The notes under the pieces are model-generated. The model was not told the origin of the DNA, did not search any database, and saw only the letters and a list, made by a program, of their open reading frames with translations. Position numbers and translations under genes: made by a program. A stretch of DNA of 64,000 nucleotides from Agromyces protaetiae (lineage in GTDB: Bacteria; Actinomycetota; Actinomycetes; Actinomycetales; Microbacteriaceae). How positions within the stretch are numbered: the stretch's first letter is position 1; every line of letters starts with the position of its first letter. The DNA is taken from the NCBI RefSeq assembly GCF_030866785.1, contig NZ_CP133018.1, positions 3,038,001-3,102,000 of the forward strand, given 5' to 3'. Shown piece by piece: positions 29,373-37,404 of this stretch.

Positions 29373-30188
29373 ATGGCTCTCGACAACCCCGCCTTCTCCC
29401 GCAACAAGGCATTCTCCAGCAAGGGGGCGGTTGCCGCAGTGCCGGACGTCTCCGCAACCGAGCTGCAGGAGATGTACGACCGCCCCACGACGCCGAACGA
29501 CCGCGAGGTCATGACCGTCGAGGACACGATCGCGAAGTCCGCGCTCTCCTTCGGAATCCTGCTCGCCGGCGCGGCCGTCGGCTGGTTCACCGCCAGCGCG
29601 ATGCCGTGGCTCTGGATCGGCGCGGCGATCGTCGGGCTCGTGCTCGGCCTCGTCAACAGCTTCAAGCGTGAGCCCTCGCCCGCGCTCATCCTGATCTACG
29701 CCGCCGTGCAGGGCGTGTTCGTCGGCGCCATCTCGGCGTTCTTCGAGACCATGGTGCCCGGCATCGTGGGTCAGGCGGTCATCGCCACGCTCGTCGTGGT
29801 GGGCGTGACGCTGGCGCTCTTCGCCTCGGGCAAGATCCGCGCGTCGGCCAAGGCGACGAAGATCTTCCTGGTCGCGATGATCGGCTACGCCGTGTTCTCG
29901 CTCGTGAACTTCGGCCTGATGATCTTCGGCGGCACCGACAGCGCGTTCGGCCTCCGTAGCGAGCCGAGCTTCCTGTTCGGCATCCCGTGGGGTGTGCTCA
30001 TCGGCATCTTCGTCGTGATCCTCGCCGCGTACTCGCTCGTGCTCGACTTCGACTTCATCCAGCAGGGTGTGAAGAACCGCGCGCCGCGCAAGTACGGCTG
30101 GACCGCCGCCTTCGGCATCATGGTCACGGTCATCTGGCTCTACCTCGAGATCCTGCGCATGCTCGCGATCATGCAGTCGAGCGACTGA
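29373..30188 (+). CDS. Bax inhibitor-1/YccA family membrane protein
   Basis: A 271-aa protein with a hydrophilic N-terminus of about 50 residues (NPAFSRNKAFSSKG...) and seven membrane helices, the layout of actinobacterial Bax1-I (YccA/BI-1-like) proteins. The phrase NPAFSRNKAF is characteristic of this bacterial subgroup. GAGGAA lies before ATG 29373. Members are suspected ion-leak or stress-related membrane proteins; the bacterial role is not settled. A strong terminator follows. Confidence 0.92.
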   Translation: MALDNPAFSRNKAFSSKGAVAAVPDVSATELQEMYDRPTTPNDREVMTVEDTIAKSALSFGILLAGAAVGWFTASAMPWLWIGAAIVGLVLGLVNSFKREPSPALILIYAAVQGVFVGAISAFFETMVPGIVGQAVIATLVVVGVTLALFASGKIRASAKATKIFLVAMIGYAVFSLVNFGLMIFGGTDSAFGLRSEPSFLFGIPWGVLIGIFVVILAAYSLVLDFDFIQQGVKNRAPRKYGWTAAFGIMVTVIWLYLEILRMLAIMQSSD

Positions 30189-30217
30189 CGGATGTCTCGA
30201 ACCTGAGTTCTGCACAA

Positions 30218-30243
30218 ACGGGCCGCCCTCCGGGGCGGCCCGT
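30218..30243 (+). terminator. Terminator after Bax1-I gene
   Basis: ACGGGCCGCCC and GGGCGGCCCGT form an 11-bp stem with a 4-base loop, followed by TCTGTATT, 29 bases after the stop codon. Confidence 0.8.
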
Positions 30244-30272
30244 TCTGTATTCCGCGGCGAACGCCGATCCCG

Positions 30273-30347
30273 TGCTCAGGAATCTCGAGCCGACACGCCG
30301 GAATCAGGCCGCTCACGCGCGGCGCGTCGCGCGTTCCTTCCTGAGCA
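30273..30347. repeat. 75-bp palindromic repeat, copy 2 (TGCTCAGGAA/TTCCTGAGCA)
   Basis: A 10-bp inverted terminal repeat at 30273-30282 and 30338-30347 flanks a core sharing CGACACGCCG and GGCGCGTCGCGC with copy 1 at 15754. It lies between two convergent gene ends. Confidence 0.85.
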
Positions 30348-30413
30348 AGGAGACCGCGTCGCGCGGCGGACCGCGGAGCGGGGTGAACGGCTTTCATCCC
30401 CGGCGGGCGGGCG

Positions 30414-31826
30414 TCAGACGGCGGGCCGCGCGGCCTTCGCGAGCAGCACCGCGCGCTCGCGCGCGTTCTCGGTGCGGCGCGCGGCCTCCTCGAACTCGGC
30501 GCGCGCCTCGTCGGTCCGCCCCAATCGGTCGAGGAGCTCGCCGCGCACGCTCGGCACGAGATGGGACATCCGCAGCCGCGGCTCATCGGCGAGGGCATCG
30601 ACGAGCGCGAGCGCCTCAGCGGGCCCCGAGGCCATCGAGACCGCGACAGCGCGGTTGAGGTCGACGATCGGCGAGCGCGTGAGTCGCGACAGCGCGTCGT
30701 AGATCTGCACGATGGCCGCCCAGTCGGTGTCTTCGACGGTCGCCGCGACGTCGTGCTGTTCGGCGATCGCCGCCTGCAAGGCGTAGGCACCCCGTGGTGC
30801 GGCGGCCTCCTCGCCTGGCCCGGCAGGCCCGGCCACGCGGCCGTCGTCCTCGCCGCGCTGCACCGTCACGCGATCGCCCGCCGTCGCTCGATCGACCGTC
30901 GCCTGACCGCTCCTCGAGCGAGCGAGCGCCAGCTCGTCCGCGCGCGCGAGCGCGGCGCGCCCGCGCGTAATCGCTGAACGGTCCCAGCGCCGACGGTCCT
31001 GATCGGCGAGCAGGATCGGGTGCCCGTCGCGATCGAGCCTCGCGGGGAACCGGGCCGAGGTGAGCTCCATGAGCGCGATGAGCCCGTGCACCTCGGGCTC
31101 GCGCGGCACGAGGCCCGCGAGCACGCGCGCGAGTCGCAGGGCTTCGCGGCTGAGCTCCGGTCGCATCCAGTCGTCGCCCGAGCTCGCCGCGTAGCCCTCG
31201 TTGAAGATCAGGTAGAGCACGCCGAGCACGCCCGCGAGACGCCCGGCGAACTCGTCTCGCCCGGGGGTCTCGAACGGCACGTCGGCGTCGGCGAGCGCCT
31301 TCTTCGCCCGGACGATGCGTTGCTGCACCGTCGAGGTCGGTTTGAGCAGCGCCTTGGCGATCTCGTCGGTCGTGAGTCCGCCGACGACCCGCAGCGTCAG
31401 CGCCACCTGCGCCTCGCGCGAGAGCACCGGATGGCACGCGACGAACACGAGCCTGAGCACGTCGTCGTCGATCTGGTCGGGATCCCACGGCGCGGCCTCG
31501 GCCGCCAGCTGCTGCTCGGCCTCGAGGTCGTGCGCGATGGCCGCGATGCGCTCGTCGTAGCGCTCGCGGCGCCGCCACCCGTCGATCGCCTTGCGCTTCG
31601 CGACCGCGGTGAGCCACGCCCCGGGATTCGCGGGCACGCCCTGCTCGGGCCACTGCACGAGTGCGTCGGCGAGCGCATCCTGCGCGAGATCCTCGGCGAG
31701 CCCGAAGTCGCCGACCAGCCGGGTCAGCGTCGCGACGATGCGCGCGGACTCGATGCGCCAGACGGCGACGACGGCGCGCCGCGCGGACTCGTCGTCCGCG
31801 CGGCGCGTGGCCGTGGCATCCGTCAT
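30414..31826 (-). CDS. ECF RNA polymerase sigma factor, ECF42-like (DUF6596)
   Basis: A 470-aa sigma factor. Region 2 contains LVGDFGLAEDLAQDALADALVQWP and PGAWLTAVAKRKAIDGWRR; region 4 is VALTLRVVGGLTTDEIAKALLKPTSTVQQRIVRAKK. The long C-terminal domain (YLIFNEGYAASSG, DWAAIVQIYDALSRLTRSPIVDLNRAVAVSM) is the TPR-like extension that marks the ECF42 group. It stands 36 bases after a YCII/DGPF-domain gene, the known partner of this group. Between GRAALARADELA and GAYALQAAIAE there is an insertion of about 45 residues rich in Gly, Arg, Asp and Ala that I do not expect in the family. No anti-sigma gene is adjacent. Confidence 0.93.
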   Translation of the reverse strand: MTDATATRRADDESARRAVVAVWRIESARIVATLTRLVGDFGLAEDLAQDALADALVQWPEQGVPANPGAWLTAVAKRKAIDGWRRRERYDERIAAIAHDLEAEQQLAAEAAPWDPDQIDDDVLRLVFVACHPVLSREAQVALTLRVVGGLTTDEIAKALLKPTSTVQQRIVRAKKALADADVPFETPGRDEFAGRLAGVLGVLYLIFNEGYAASSGDDWMRPELSREALRLARVLAGLVPREPEVHGLIALMELTSARFPARLDRDGHPILLADQDRRRWDRSAITRGRAALARADELALARSRSGQATVDRATAGDRVTVQRGEDDGRVAGPAGPGEEAAAPRGAYALQAAIAEQHDVAATVEDTDWAAIVQIYDALSRLTRSPIVDLNRAVAVSMASGPAEALALVDALADEPRLRMSHLVPSVRGELLDRLGRTDEARAEFEEAARRTENARERAVLLAKAARPAV

Positions 31827-31862
31827 CTGGGAACCGAGCCGCCGATCAGGCCGGGGCCGCGG

Positions 31863-32294
31863 TCAGGACCGGGCCGCCCGCTCCTCCTGCTCGCGGCGCC
31901 AGCCCTCCTCCTTCTGGATCCATTCGTTGTCCTGCGGGAAGTCCTCGGGGCCGGTCACCCGGCGCACCTCGAGCTTGGCGCCCGGGCCGAGCGGGGCACG
32001 CTTGGCCCACTCGGCGGCCTCCTCCTTCGAGGCGACCTCGAGGATCCAGAAGCCGTTGAACAGCTCTTTGGTCTCCCCGTACGGGCCGTCGGTCACGAGC
32101 GGGGTCTCGCTCTCGAAGTCGACCACGAAGCCCTCGCTCGCGTCGCTGAGGCCCTCGCCGGCGAGCAGCACGCCCGCCTTCATCATCTCCTCGTTGTACC
32201 GGCCCATCGCCGCGATGACCTCGTTGAAGTCCAGCTCTTCGTAAGCTGCGACGGCTTCGTCGTTCGAGCGCATGATCAGCATGTACTTGCTCAC
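31863..32294 (-). CDS. YCII/DGPF-domain protein, partner of ECF42-type sigma factor
   Basis: A 143-aa protein starting SKYMLIMRSNDEA, with VTDGPYGETKELFNGFWILE, the DGP-F-E motif of the YCII-related (DGPF) family. Such proteins are regularly co-encoded with ECF42 sigma factors and were shown to be regulon members in Streptomyces; enzymatic activity is not established. It is first in a two-gene operon with the sigma gene. The C-terminal 25 residues are charged (KEEGWRREQEERAA). Confidence 0.9.
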   Translation of the reverse strand: MSKYMLIMRSNDEAVAAYEELDFNEVIAAMGRYNEEMMKAGVLLAGEGLSDASEGFVVDFESETPLVTDGPYGETKELFNGFWILEVASKEEAAEWAKRAPLGPGAKLEVRRVTGPEDFPQDNEWIQKEEGWRREQEERAARS

Positions 32295-32407
32295 GGTGAT
32301 TCTCCTTCGTGATGGGGCCGCGTCTCGACCCTCTCATTCAGGACGTCGAACGGGAAGACGCGGGATCGACACGGTGCGGAAAAACTCTGAATCTCCACTT
32401 GTGCGGC

Positions 32408-32464
32408 GCGCCAGGTGTGCAGCGCCGCGCCAGCAGTGGTGGCGCGGCGCTGCACACCTGGCGC
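32408..32464. repeat. 57-bp palindrome with 19-bp-spaced GCGCCA units, copy 1
   Basis: A perfect 25-bp stem with a 7-base loop. GCGCCA occurs at 32408 and 32427, and TGGCGC at 32440 and 32459, so units on each arm are exactly 19 bp apart. TGCA sits at the same offset inside each unit. It stands just past the 3' end of the monooxygenase gene. Confidence 0.9.
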
Positions 32465-32480
32465 AGAGCGTGACCGAAGT

Positions 32481-33632
32481 TCAGCGGGCCGCGAGCGTCG
32501 ACCGCTCTCGATCGGACGCAGCTCGACGACTCGAGGCGGTGGCGATCGAGACCGCACCAAGCGCGAGATCGCGAAGCGGTTGCGCCCGCTCGGCCGTTGC
32601 GACGCGCATGACCGTCGAGGAGGCTCGCGCCAGCCGGCGCGTGCGCCGACGGCGCGCCCGGTTGTATTCGGCGAGCGCAGTTTCGGTCGGATGCTCCGCG
32701 AGCAGCCGGGCCAACGTCACAGCGTCGACGATCGCCTCGCAGCCGCCGCGGCCGAGGTTCGGGGTCATCGCGTGCGCGGCGTCGCCGACGAGCACCCGCC
32801 GGTCACGTACGTAGGTCGGCAACGCCGGCGTCACCCAGATCCGTTGCGCGAGCGTGGTCTCTGGAGTGGCCGCGTCGAGGACCCTGCGGACGGCCGCTCC
32901 GGCCCCGCCGGTCGCGCGCACCCGCACCCGGGCCTCCTCGAGCGCGTCGGCCACGTCGACGTGCCTCGGCCCGAGCGAGGAGCGGAACGCCGTGAACCAG
33001 TTCGTGCCATCGCGGTGCGGCCCCATGCCGATCAGCTGTCCGCGCGCCCAGTACTCGCCCATGTCGGCTGGATCGATCGGCTCGGGGAGCACACCACGTA
33101 CGGCGAGGAACGGCGTTTCGATCGCCGACGCCTGCTCGGGCCAGGTCTGTCGGCGCACGGCGCTGTGGACGCCGTCCGCGCCGACGACGATGGGCCGGTC
33201 GGCACCGGCGCCGCGAGCACCGGCGCCGTGGGCCACGGTGTCGTGGGCGAGTTCGTCGAGGTCGACCTCGTCGATGCGGCCGTGGACCCGGCGCACACCG
33301 GCCGGCACCGCGCCGTCGAGGGCGATCAGCAGGTCACGCCGGCCGACGAGCGGAGACGCCGGTACGTCGGATGCCACCGTCCGGCGGCCGTCCACGCGCC
33401 GGATCGGGAACCGCGTGACGTGCGGGCTGACGGCCGCGAGCTCGTCGAGGACGCCGAGCTCGTCGAGGGCGCGCTGCGCCTCCGGCCACATCGCGAGGCT
33501 CGTCGCGACATCGGGGAGCCGGGTCCGCGGCTCGACGATCGTGACGTCGAACCGGTGGGGATCGAGCGCGGCGGCGAGTGCGAGGCCGGCGATGCCTCCG
33601 CCGCCGATGACGATGGTGCGGCGAGTGCTCAT
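32481..33632 (-). CDS. FAD-dependent monooxygenase (PHBH-type)
   Basis: A 383-aa group A flavoprotein. The FAD ADP-binding motif IVIGGGGIAGLALAAAL is at the N-terminus, a DG-type segment (VVGADGVHSAVRR) is in the middle, and the ribityl-binding GDAAHAMTPNLGRGGCEA follows. Such enzymes hydroxylate aromatic or related substrates using NAD(P)H and oxygen. It is divergent from a TetR regulator with two shared operator-like repeats. TAGACT is seven bases before ATG 33632, suggesting a leaderless transcript. Substrate unknown; antibiotic inactivation and aromatic catabolism are both possible. Confidence 0.92.
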   Translation of the reverse strand: MSTRRTIVIGGGGIAGLALAAALDPHRFDVTIVEPRTRLPDVATSLAMWPEAQRALDELGVLDELAAVSPHVTRFPIRRVDGRRTVASDVPASPLVGRRDLLIALDGAVPAGVRRVHGRIDEVDLDELAHDTVAHGAGARGAGADRPIVVGADGVHSAVRRQTWPEQASAIETPFLAVRGVLPEPIDPADMGEYWARGQLIGMGPHRDGTNWFTAFRSSLGPRHVDVADALEEARVRVRATGGAGAAVRRVLDAATPETTLAQRIWVTPALPTYVRDRRVLVGDAAHAMTPNLGRGGCEAIVDAVTLARLLAEHPTETALAEYNRARRRRTRRLARASSTVMRVATAERAQPLRDLALGAVSIATASSRRAASDRERSTLAAR

Positions 33633-33639
33633 GTCGCCG

Positions 33640-33705
33640 AGTCTACTACTTTTGTAGTGGTGGGTCACGACAAAAGTAGTGCCGGTCGTCGGGGCTCGAT
33701 ACACT
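33640..33705. promoter_or_regulatory. Divergent promoters with two TetR-type operator repeats
   Basis: ACTAC-TTTT-GTAGT (33645-33658) is a palindrome. ACAAAAGTAGT (33670-33680) is an inverted copy of ACTACTTTTGT. The first lies between TAGACT (minus -10, 33645-33640) and its -35 region; the second is next to the -35 region of the TetR gene, whose -10 is TACACT (33700-33705). Both -10 boxes are seven bases from their start codons, suggesting leaderless mRNAs. Repression of both genes by the TetR protein is inferred. Confidence 0.65.
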
Positions 33706-33712
33706 CGCACGC

Positions 33713-34249
33713 ATGCAGGATCGCCGCGCCCAGGTCGCCGACGCCGCGCTCGAGCTCGTCGCCGAGTCGGGCCTCAAGGCGCTCACGCATCGCGCCGTCG
33801 ATCAGCGCGCTGGCGTCCCCATCGGCACGACCTCCAACTACCACCGCACGCGCGCGGCGCTCGTCGACGCCGTCATCGCGAAGCTCGAGGCGCGCGACCT
33901 CGCCGTGTGGGAGACCGACCGCGACACTCCCCCACCGGCCGACGCCGACGAGTTCGCCGACGCGCTCGCGAGGTACCTCGGCGTCTTCGCCGGCCCGCAG
34001 GCCGCGCTCACCCGGGCCCGCTTCGCCGTCTCGGTCGCCGAACCGGCCGCGGTCGCCGCCGCCCACGGGCGGTTCATGACCCTCGCCGAGCAGATGCTCA
34101 CGCACGCGCAGATCGCCGACCCGGCCGAACGAGCCCGCTGGCTCGCCGACTACTGCGACGGCATGCTCTTCCACCAGGTCACCGCGAGGCGGGACGAGAC
34201 GCTCGACCTCGCGCCGCACCGGCGCGCCATCCGCGCCCTGCTCGCCTGA
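33713..34249 (+). CDS. TetR-family transcriptional regulator
   Basis: A 178-aa protein with an N-terminal TetR DNA-binding domain: RRAQVADAALELVAESGLKALTHRAVDQRAGVPIGTTSNYHRTRAALVDAV. The rest is a helical ligand-binding domain. It is encoded divergently from the flavin monooxygenase, with operator-like repeats between them, so local control of the monooxygenase with ligand-induced derepression is likely. The ATG is probably the first base of the transcript or nearly so. Confidence 0.94.
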   Translation: MQDRRAQVADAALELVAESGLKALTHRAVDQRAGVPIGTTSNYHRTRAALVDAVIAKLEARDLAVWETDRDTPPPADADEFADALARYLGVFAGPQAALTRARFAVSVAEPAAVAAAHGRFMTLAEQMLTHAQIADPAERARWLADYCDGMLFHQVTARRDETLDLAPHRRAIRALLA

Positions 34250-34281
34250 CCGCGCACCGACCGTGGCGGCCCGACGCCTCC

Positions 34282-34338
34282 GCGCCAGTTCTGCACCACC
34301 GCGCCAGCAATGCTGGCGCAACGCCGCAGAGCTGGCGC
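34282..34338. repeat. 57-bp imperfect palindrome with 19-bp-spaced GCGCCA units, copy 2
   Basis: GCGCCA at 34282 and 34301 faces TGGCGC at 34314 and 34333; total length and spacing equal those of the copy at 32408-32464. The centre GCGCCAGC/GCTGGCGC is perfect, the outer parts are degenerate. It separates the 3' ends of tetR and guaA. Confidence 0.85.
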
Positions 34339-34395
34339 GGAGCGCCAGGGGTCGCTGGCTGTCGAGTCAGCGGACGGGAGACAGCGCCAGCCGCG

Positions 34396-35976
34396 TCACT
34401 CCCACTCGATGGTCCCGGGTGGCTTCGACGTGACGTCGAGCACGACCCGGTTGACCTCGGGCACCTCGTTGGTGATGCGGTTCGAGATGCGCGCGAGCAC
34501 GTCGTACGGCAGACGCGTCCAGTCCGCGGTCATCGCGTCCTCGGACGACACCGGGCGCAGCACGATCGGGTGGCCGTACGTGCGACCGTCGCCCTGCACA
34601 CCCACCGAGCGGACGTCGGCGAGCAGCACGACCGGGCACTGCCAGATCTCCTGATCGAGGCCCGCCGCGGTCAGCTCCTCGCGCGCGATGGCGTCGGCCT
34701 CGCGGAGCAGAGCGAGACGATCACGGGTGACCTCGCCCACGATGCGGATGCCGAGGCCTGGCCCCGGAAACGGCTGACGGCCGACGATGCCCTCGGGCAG
34801 GCCGAGCTCGCGGCCGATGGCGCGCACCTCGTCCTTGAACAGCGTGCGCAGCGGTTCGACGAGCGCGAACTGCAGGTCTTCGGGGAGCCCGCCGACATTG
34901 TGGTGGCTCTTGATGTTCGCGGTGCCCGTGCCGCCGCCCGACTCGACGACGTCGGGGTAGAGCGTGCCCTGCACGAGGAATCTGATCGGCTCGCCCTCGG
35001 CCGCGGCCTCGGCGATCAGGTCGCGCTCGGCCTGCTCGAACGCCCGGATGAACTCGCGGCCGATGATCTTACGCTTCTGCTCGGGGTCTGACACGCCTGC
35101 GAGGGCATCGAGGAACGTGTCGGCGGCATCGACAGTCACGAGGTTGACGCCGGTGGCCGCGACGTAGTCCTCCTGCACCTGCTCGCGCTCACCCTTGCGG
35201 AGCAGCCCGTGGTCGACGAAGACCGCGGTGAGCTGGTCGCCGACGGCCTCCTGCACGAGCGCGGTCGAGACCGCGGAGTCCACGCCGCCCGAGAGTGCCG
35301 AGATGACGCGCGCCGAACCGACCTGTTCGCGGATGCGCGCGACCTGCTCGGCGATGACGTTGCCCGCGTTCCAGTCGGCGGGGATGCCCGCGGCACGGTG
35401 CAGGAAGTTCTCGATGACCGCCTGTCCGAACGGCGAATGCTTCACCTCGGGGTGCCATTGCACGCCGTAGAAGCCGCGCTCGTCGTTCGCGAACGCCGCG
35501 ACCGGCGTCGCCGCGGTCGACGCGAGCACCTGGAACCCCTCGGGGGCCCGGGCGACCGAGTCGCCGTGGCTCATCCACACCGTCTGCGCCGACGGCTGCC
35601 CCCCGACGAGCGCGTTGCCGTCGTCGGTGCGCACCGTCACGTCGGTCGAGCCGTACTCGCGCTGGCCCGTGTGCGCCACCTCGCCGCCGAGCTGCTGCGC
35701 CATGACCTGGAACCCGTAGCAGATGCCGAGCGTCGGCACGCCGAGCTCGAGGATGCCGGGGTCGAGCGCCGGCGCGCCCTCCTCGTAGACCGAACTCGGC
35801 CCACCCGAGAGGACGATGCCGACCGGGTTGAGTGCCCGCACCTCTTCGGCCGTGACGGTGTGCGGCACGATCTCCGAGTAGACGGATGCCTCGCGCACAC
35901 GCCGCGCGATGAGCTGCGCGTACTGTGCACCGAAGTCGACGACGAGGACGGGACGCTGCTCGGTCTCGCTGCTCAC
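34396..35976 (-). CDS. guaA: GMP synthase (glutamine-hydrolysing)
   Basis: A 526-aa enzyme that aminates XMP to GMP. The N-terminal class I amidotransferase has [19 protein letters not shown], the nucleophile Cys86 in GICYGFQ and the His-Glu pair in GVQWHPEV. The synthetase domain has the PP-loop SGGVDSAV and the C-terminal dimerisation region ending [11 protein letters not shown], the normal end. ATG 35976 overlaps the DUF3817 gene stop by four bases. With guaB and guaB3 nearby it completes GMP synthesis. Confidence 0.98.
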   Translation of the reverse strand: MSSETEQRPVLVVDFGAQYAQLIARRVREASVYSEIVPHTVTAEEVRALNPVGIVLSGGPSSVYEEGAPALDPGILELGVPTLGICYGFQVMAQQLGGEVAHTGQREYGSTDVTVRTDDGNALVGGQPSAQTVWMSHGDSVARAPEGFQVLASTAATPVAAFANDERGFYGVQWHPEVKHSPFGQAVIENFLHRAAGIPADWNAGNVIAEQVARIREQVGSARVISALSGGVDSAVSTALVQEAVGDQLTAVFVDHGLLRKGEREQVQEDYVAATGVNLVTVDAADTFLDALAGVSDPEQKRKIIGREFIRAFEQAERDLIAEAAAEGEPIRFLVQGTLYPDVVESGGGTGTANIKSHHNVGGLPEDLQFALVEPLRTLFKDEVRAIGRELGLPEGIVGRQPFPGPGLGIRIVGEVTRDRLALLREADAIAREELTAAGLDQEIWQCPVVLLADVRSVGVQGDGRTYGHPIVLRPVSSEDAMTADWTRLPYDVLARISNRITNEVPEVNRVVLDVTSKPPGTIEWE

Positions 35977-36461
35977 TGGGCGGCCTCCATGGGCTCGGAA
36001 TCGCTGGGTCTGGAATCGACGGATGCCTCGGCGGCACGTTGCGCGAGGTACGCCTTGACCTCACGGCCGATGCGGACCTCGAGGAAGAACGAGAGGAACG
36101 GGATGATCCCGCCGCTCGCGAGGAGCAGGAACTTCCAGAACGGCCAGCGCATGATGCTCCAGAGCCGGAAGTTGCTGAACAGGTAGACCACGTAGAACCA
36201 GCCGTGCGCGATCAGGATGCCGGTCGAGAGGTTCACGCCGACGCCGGTCGACTCGAGCCCTTCGGCGGTCTCGATCATCGGCTGGAAGGAAAGGAACCCG
36301 CCCGGGCCGAAGCCGTACAGCTCGAGATGCCAGATGTACTTCAGCAGCATCTCGGCGGTGAGCAGCAGCAGCATCACACCGGTGACCACCGAGGCGACCT
36401 GGTAGAACCGCAGCGCCCCGCGAATGCGCGGCAGATCGGCGAGTTTCGGCTCGAGGGGCAT
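35973..36461 (-). CDS. DUF3817 membrane protein
   Basis: A 162-aa protein with three or four hydrophobic segments. The central [16 protein letters not shown] motif is typical of DUF3817 (YdzA-like) proteins. The C-terminal tail is acidic and holds a GGATGCCTCG motif (AEASVDS). It lies nine bases from the SURF1 gene and overlaps guaA by four bases, forming a SURF1-DUF3817-guaA string. Function unknown. Confidence 0.88.
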   Translation of the reverse strand: MPLEPKLADLPRIRGALRFYQVASVVTGVMLLLLTAEMLLKYIWHLELYGFGPGGFLSFQPMIETAEGLESTGVGVNLSTGILIAHGWFYVVYLFSNFRLWSIMRWPFWKFLLLASGGIIPFLSFFLEVRIGREVKAYLAQRAAEASVDSRPSDSEPMEAAQ

Positions 36462-36470
36462 GGGTCCAGT

Positions 36471-37268
36471 CTACGTGCCGCTCGATGCGGCCACGTCCTT
36501 CGCCCGCTCGGCCTCCGCCTGCTTCTCCTGCTCGCGTTCGACCGCGTCGCGCACGAGCCGGTACCAGAGGTAGACCGCGAATCCGGCGAAGAGCGCCCAC
36601 TCGACCGCGTAGAAGATGTTCAGCCAGTTCACCTCGACGGCCTGCTCGGGCGGCGGAGAGGAGATCGCGGTCAGGCCGTCGGCGGGATCGGCGGCGGTGA
36701 CGTACCCGAAGTACACGGGACGGTCGTCGTAGTCGGCCCAGACGTTGATGAGCTGCGCAACCGCGACGGTCTTCATCGCGTACACGTCGGCGTCGTCTTC
36801 CGGAAGCATGGGCGCCTCGCTCGGCAGGAACCGGCCGGTCAAGGTGATCGGGTCCGGTCCGGCGAGCGCGTCGAACCGCTCGAGCGCCGCCTCGGCTTCG
36901 TCGCGGTGGGCCGCCCAGCCCAGCGCGACGGGCAGACCGCCCTCCGCTCCATCCGTCACCTCGAGGTGCGCGACCACCCACGTGCCGGCGACCCCATCAT
37001 TCAGTCGCCCGTCGACCAGCACCGTGTCGCCGGGGATGAACACGCCCGTGAGCTCGACCATCTGCCCGGTCGCCGACTGCGGCGTCGGGGCGTTCGGCTC
37101 GACGAAACCGGCGAACGATCGCACGTCCTCGGTCGGCGCGACCTCGACCGAGGCCTGCTCGACCGCGCGTTCGATCTGCCACTGCCCGAGGGCCGCGAAG
37201 GCGGCAGCTATCCCGAGGGCGAGCAGCAGCGCGAGCACCCAACGCGGGCGCAGCATCATGCGGAGCAC
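36471..37268 (-). CDS. SURF1-family protein, cytochrome oxidase assembly
   Basis: A 265-aa protein with one N-terminal and one C-terminal membrane helix and an extracytoplasmic domain between, the SURF1/Shy1 plan. The family phrases GQWQIERA near helix one and VEWALFAGFAVYLWYRL at the end are visible. SURF1 assists haem a insertion into cytochrome c oxidase. Start is GTG 37268; two ATGs three codons inside are alternatives. Confidence 0.88.
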   Translation of the reverse strand: MLRMMLRPRWVLALLLALGIAAAFAALGQWQIERAVEQASVEVAPTEDVRSFAGFVEPNAPTPQSATGQMVELTGVFIPGDTVLVDGRLNDGVAGTWVVAHLEVTDGAEGGLPVALGWAAHRDEAEAALERFDALAGPDPITLTGRFLPSEAPMLPEDDADVYAMKTVAVAQLINVWADYDDRPVYFGYVTAADPADGLTAISSPPPEQAVEVNWLNIFYAVEWALFAGFAVYLWYRLVRDAVEREQEKQAEAERAKDVAASSGT

Positions 37269-37404
37269 CCCGCCAGCCTAACGACCCTCGCCTGCGGAGC
37301 CGCTGGGGGCGGCGCGGTGCTCACACCGCTCGACCACGACGACCGGCCGTTCATTTCGCCATCACCGGCGGTTCACTTAGGATCGTCGTGCCCCTTCTCC
37401 CCCC

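Noticed and set aside
32481..34249. Antibiotic resistance (tetracycline-inactivating) cassette
   Set aside because: The flavin monooxygenase plus TetR layout resembles such cassettes, but substrate cannot be assigned from sequence.
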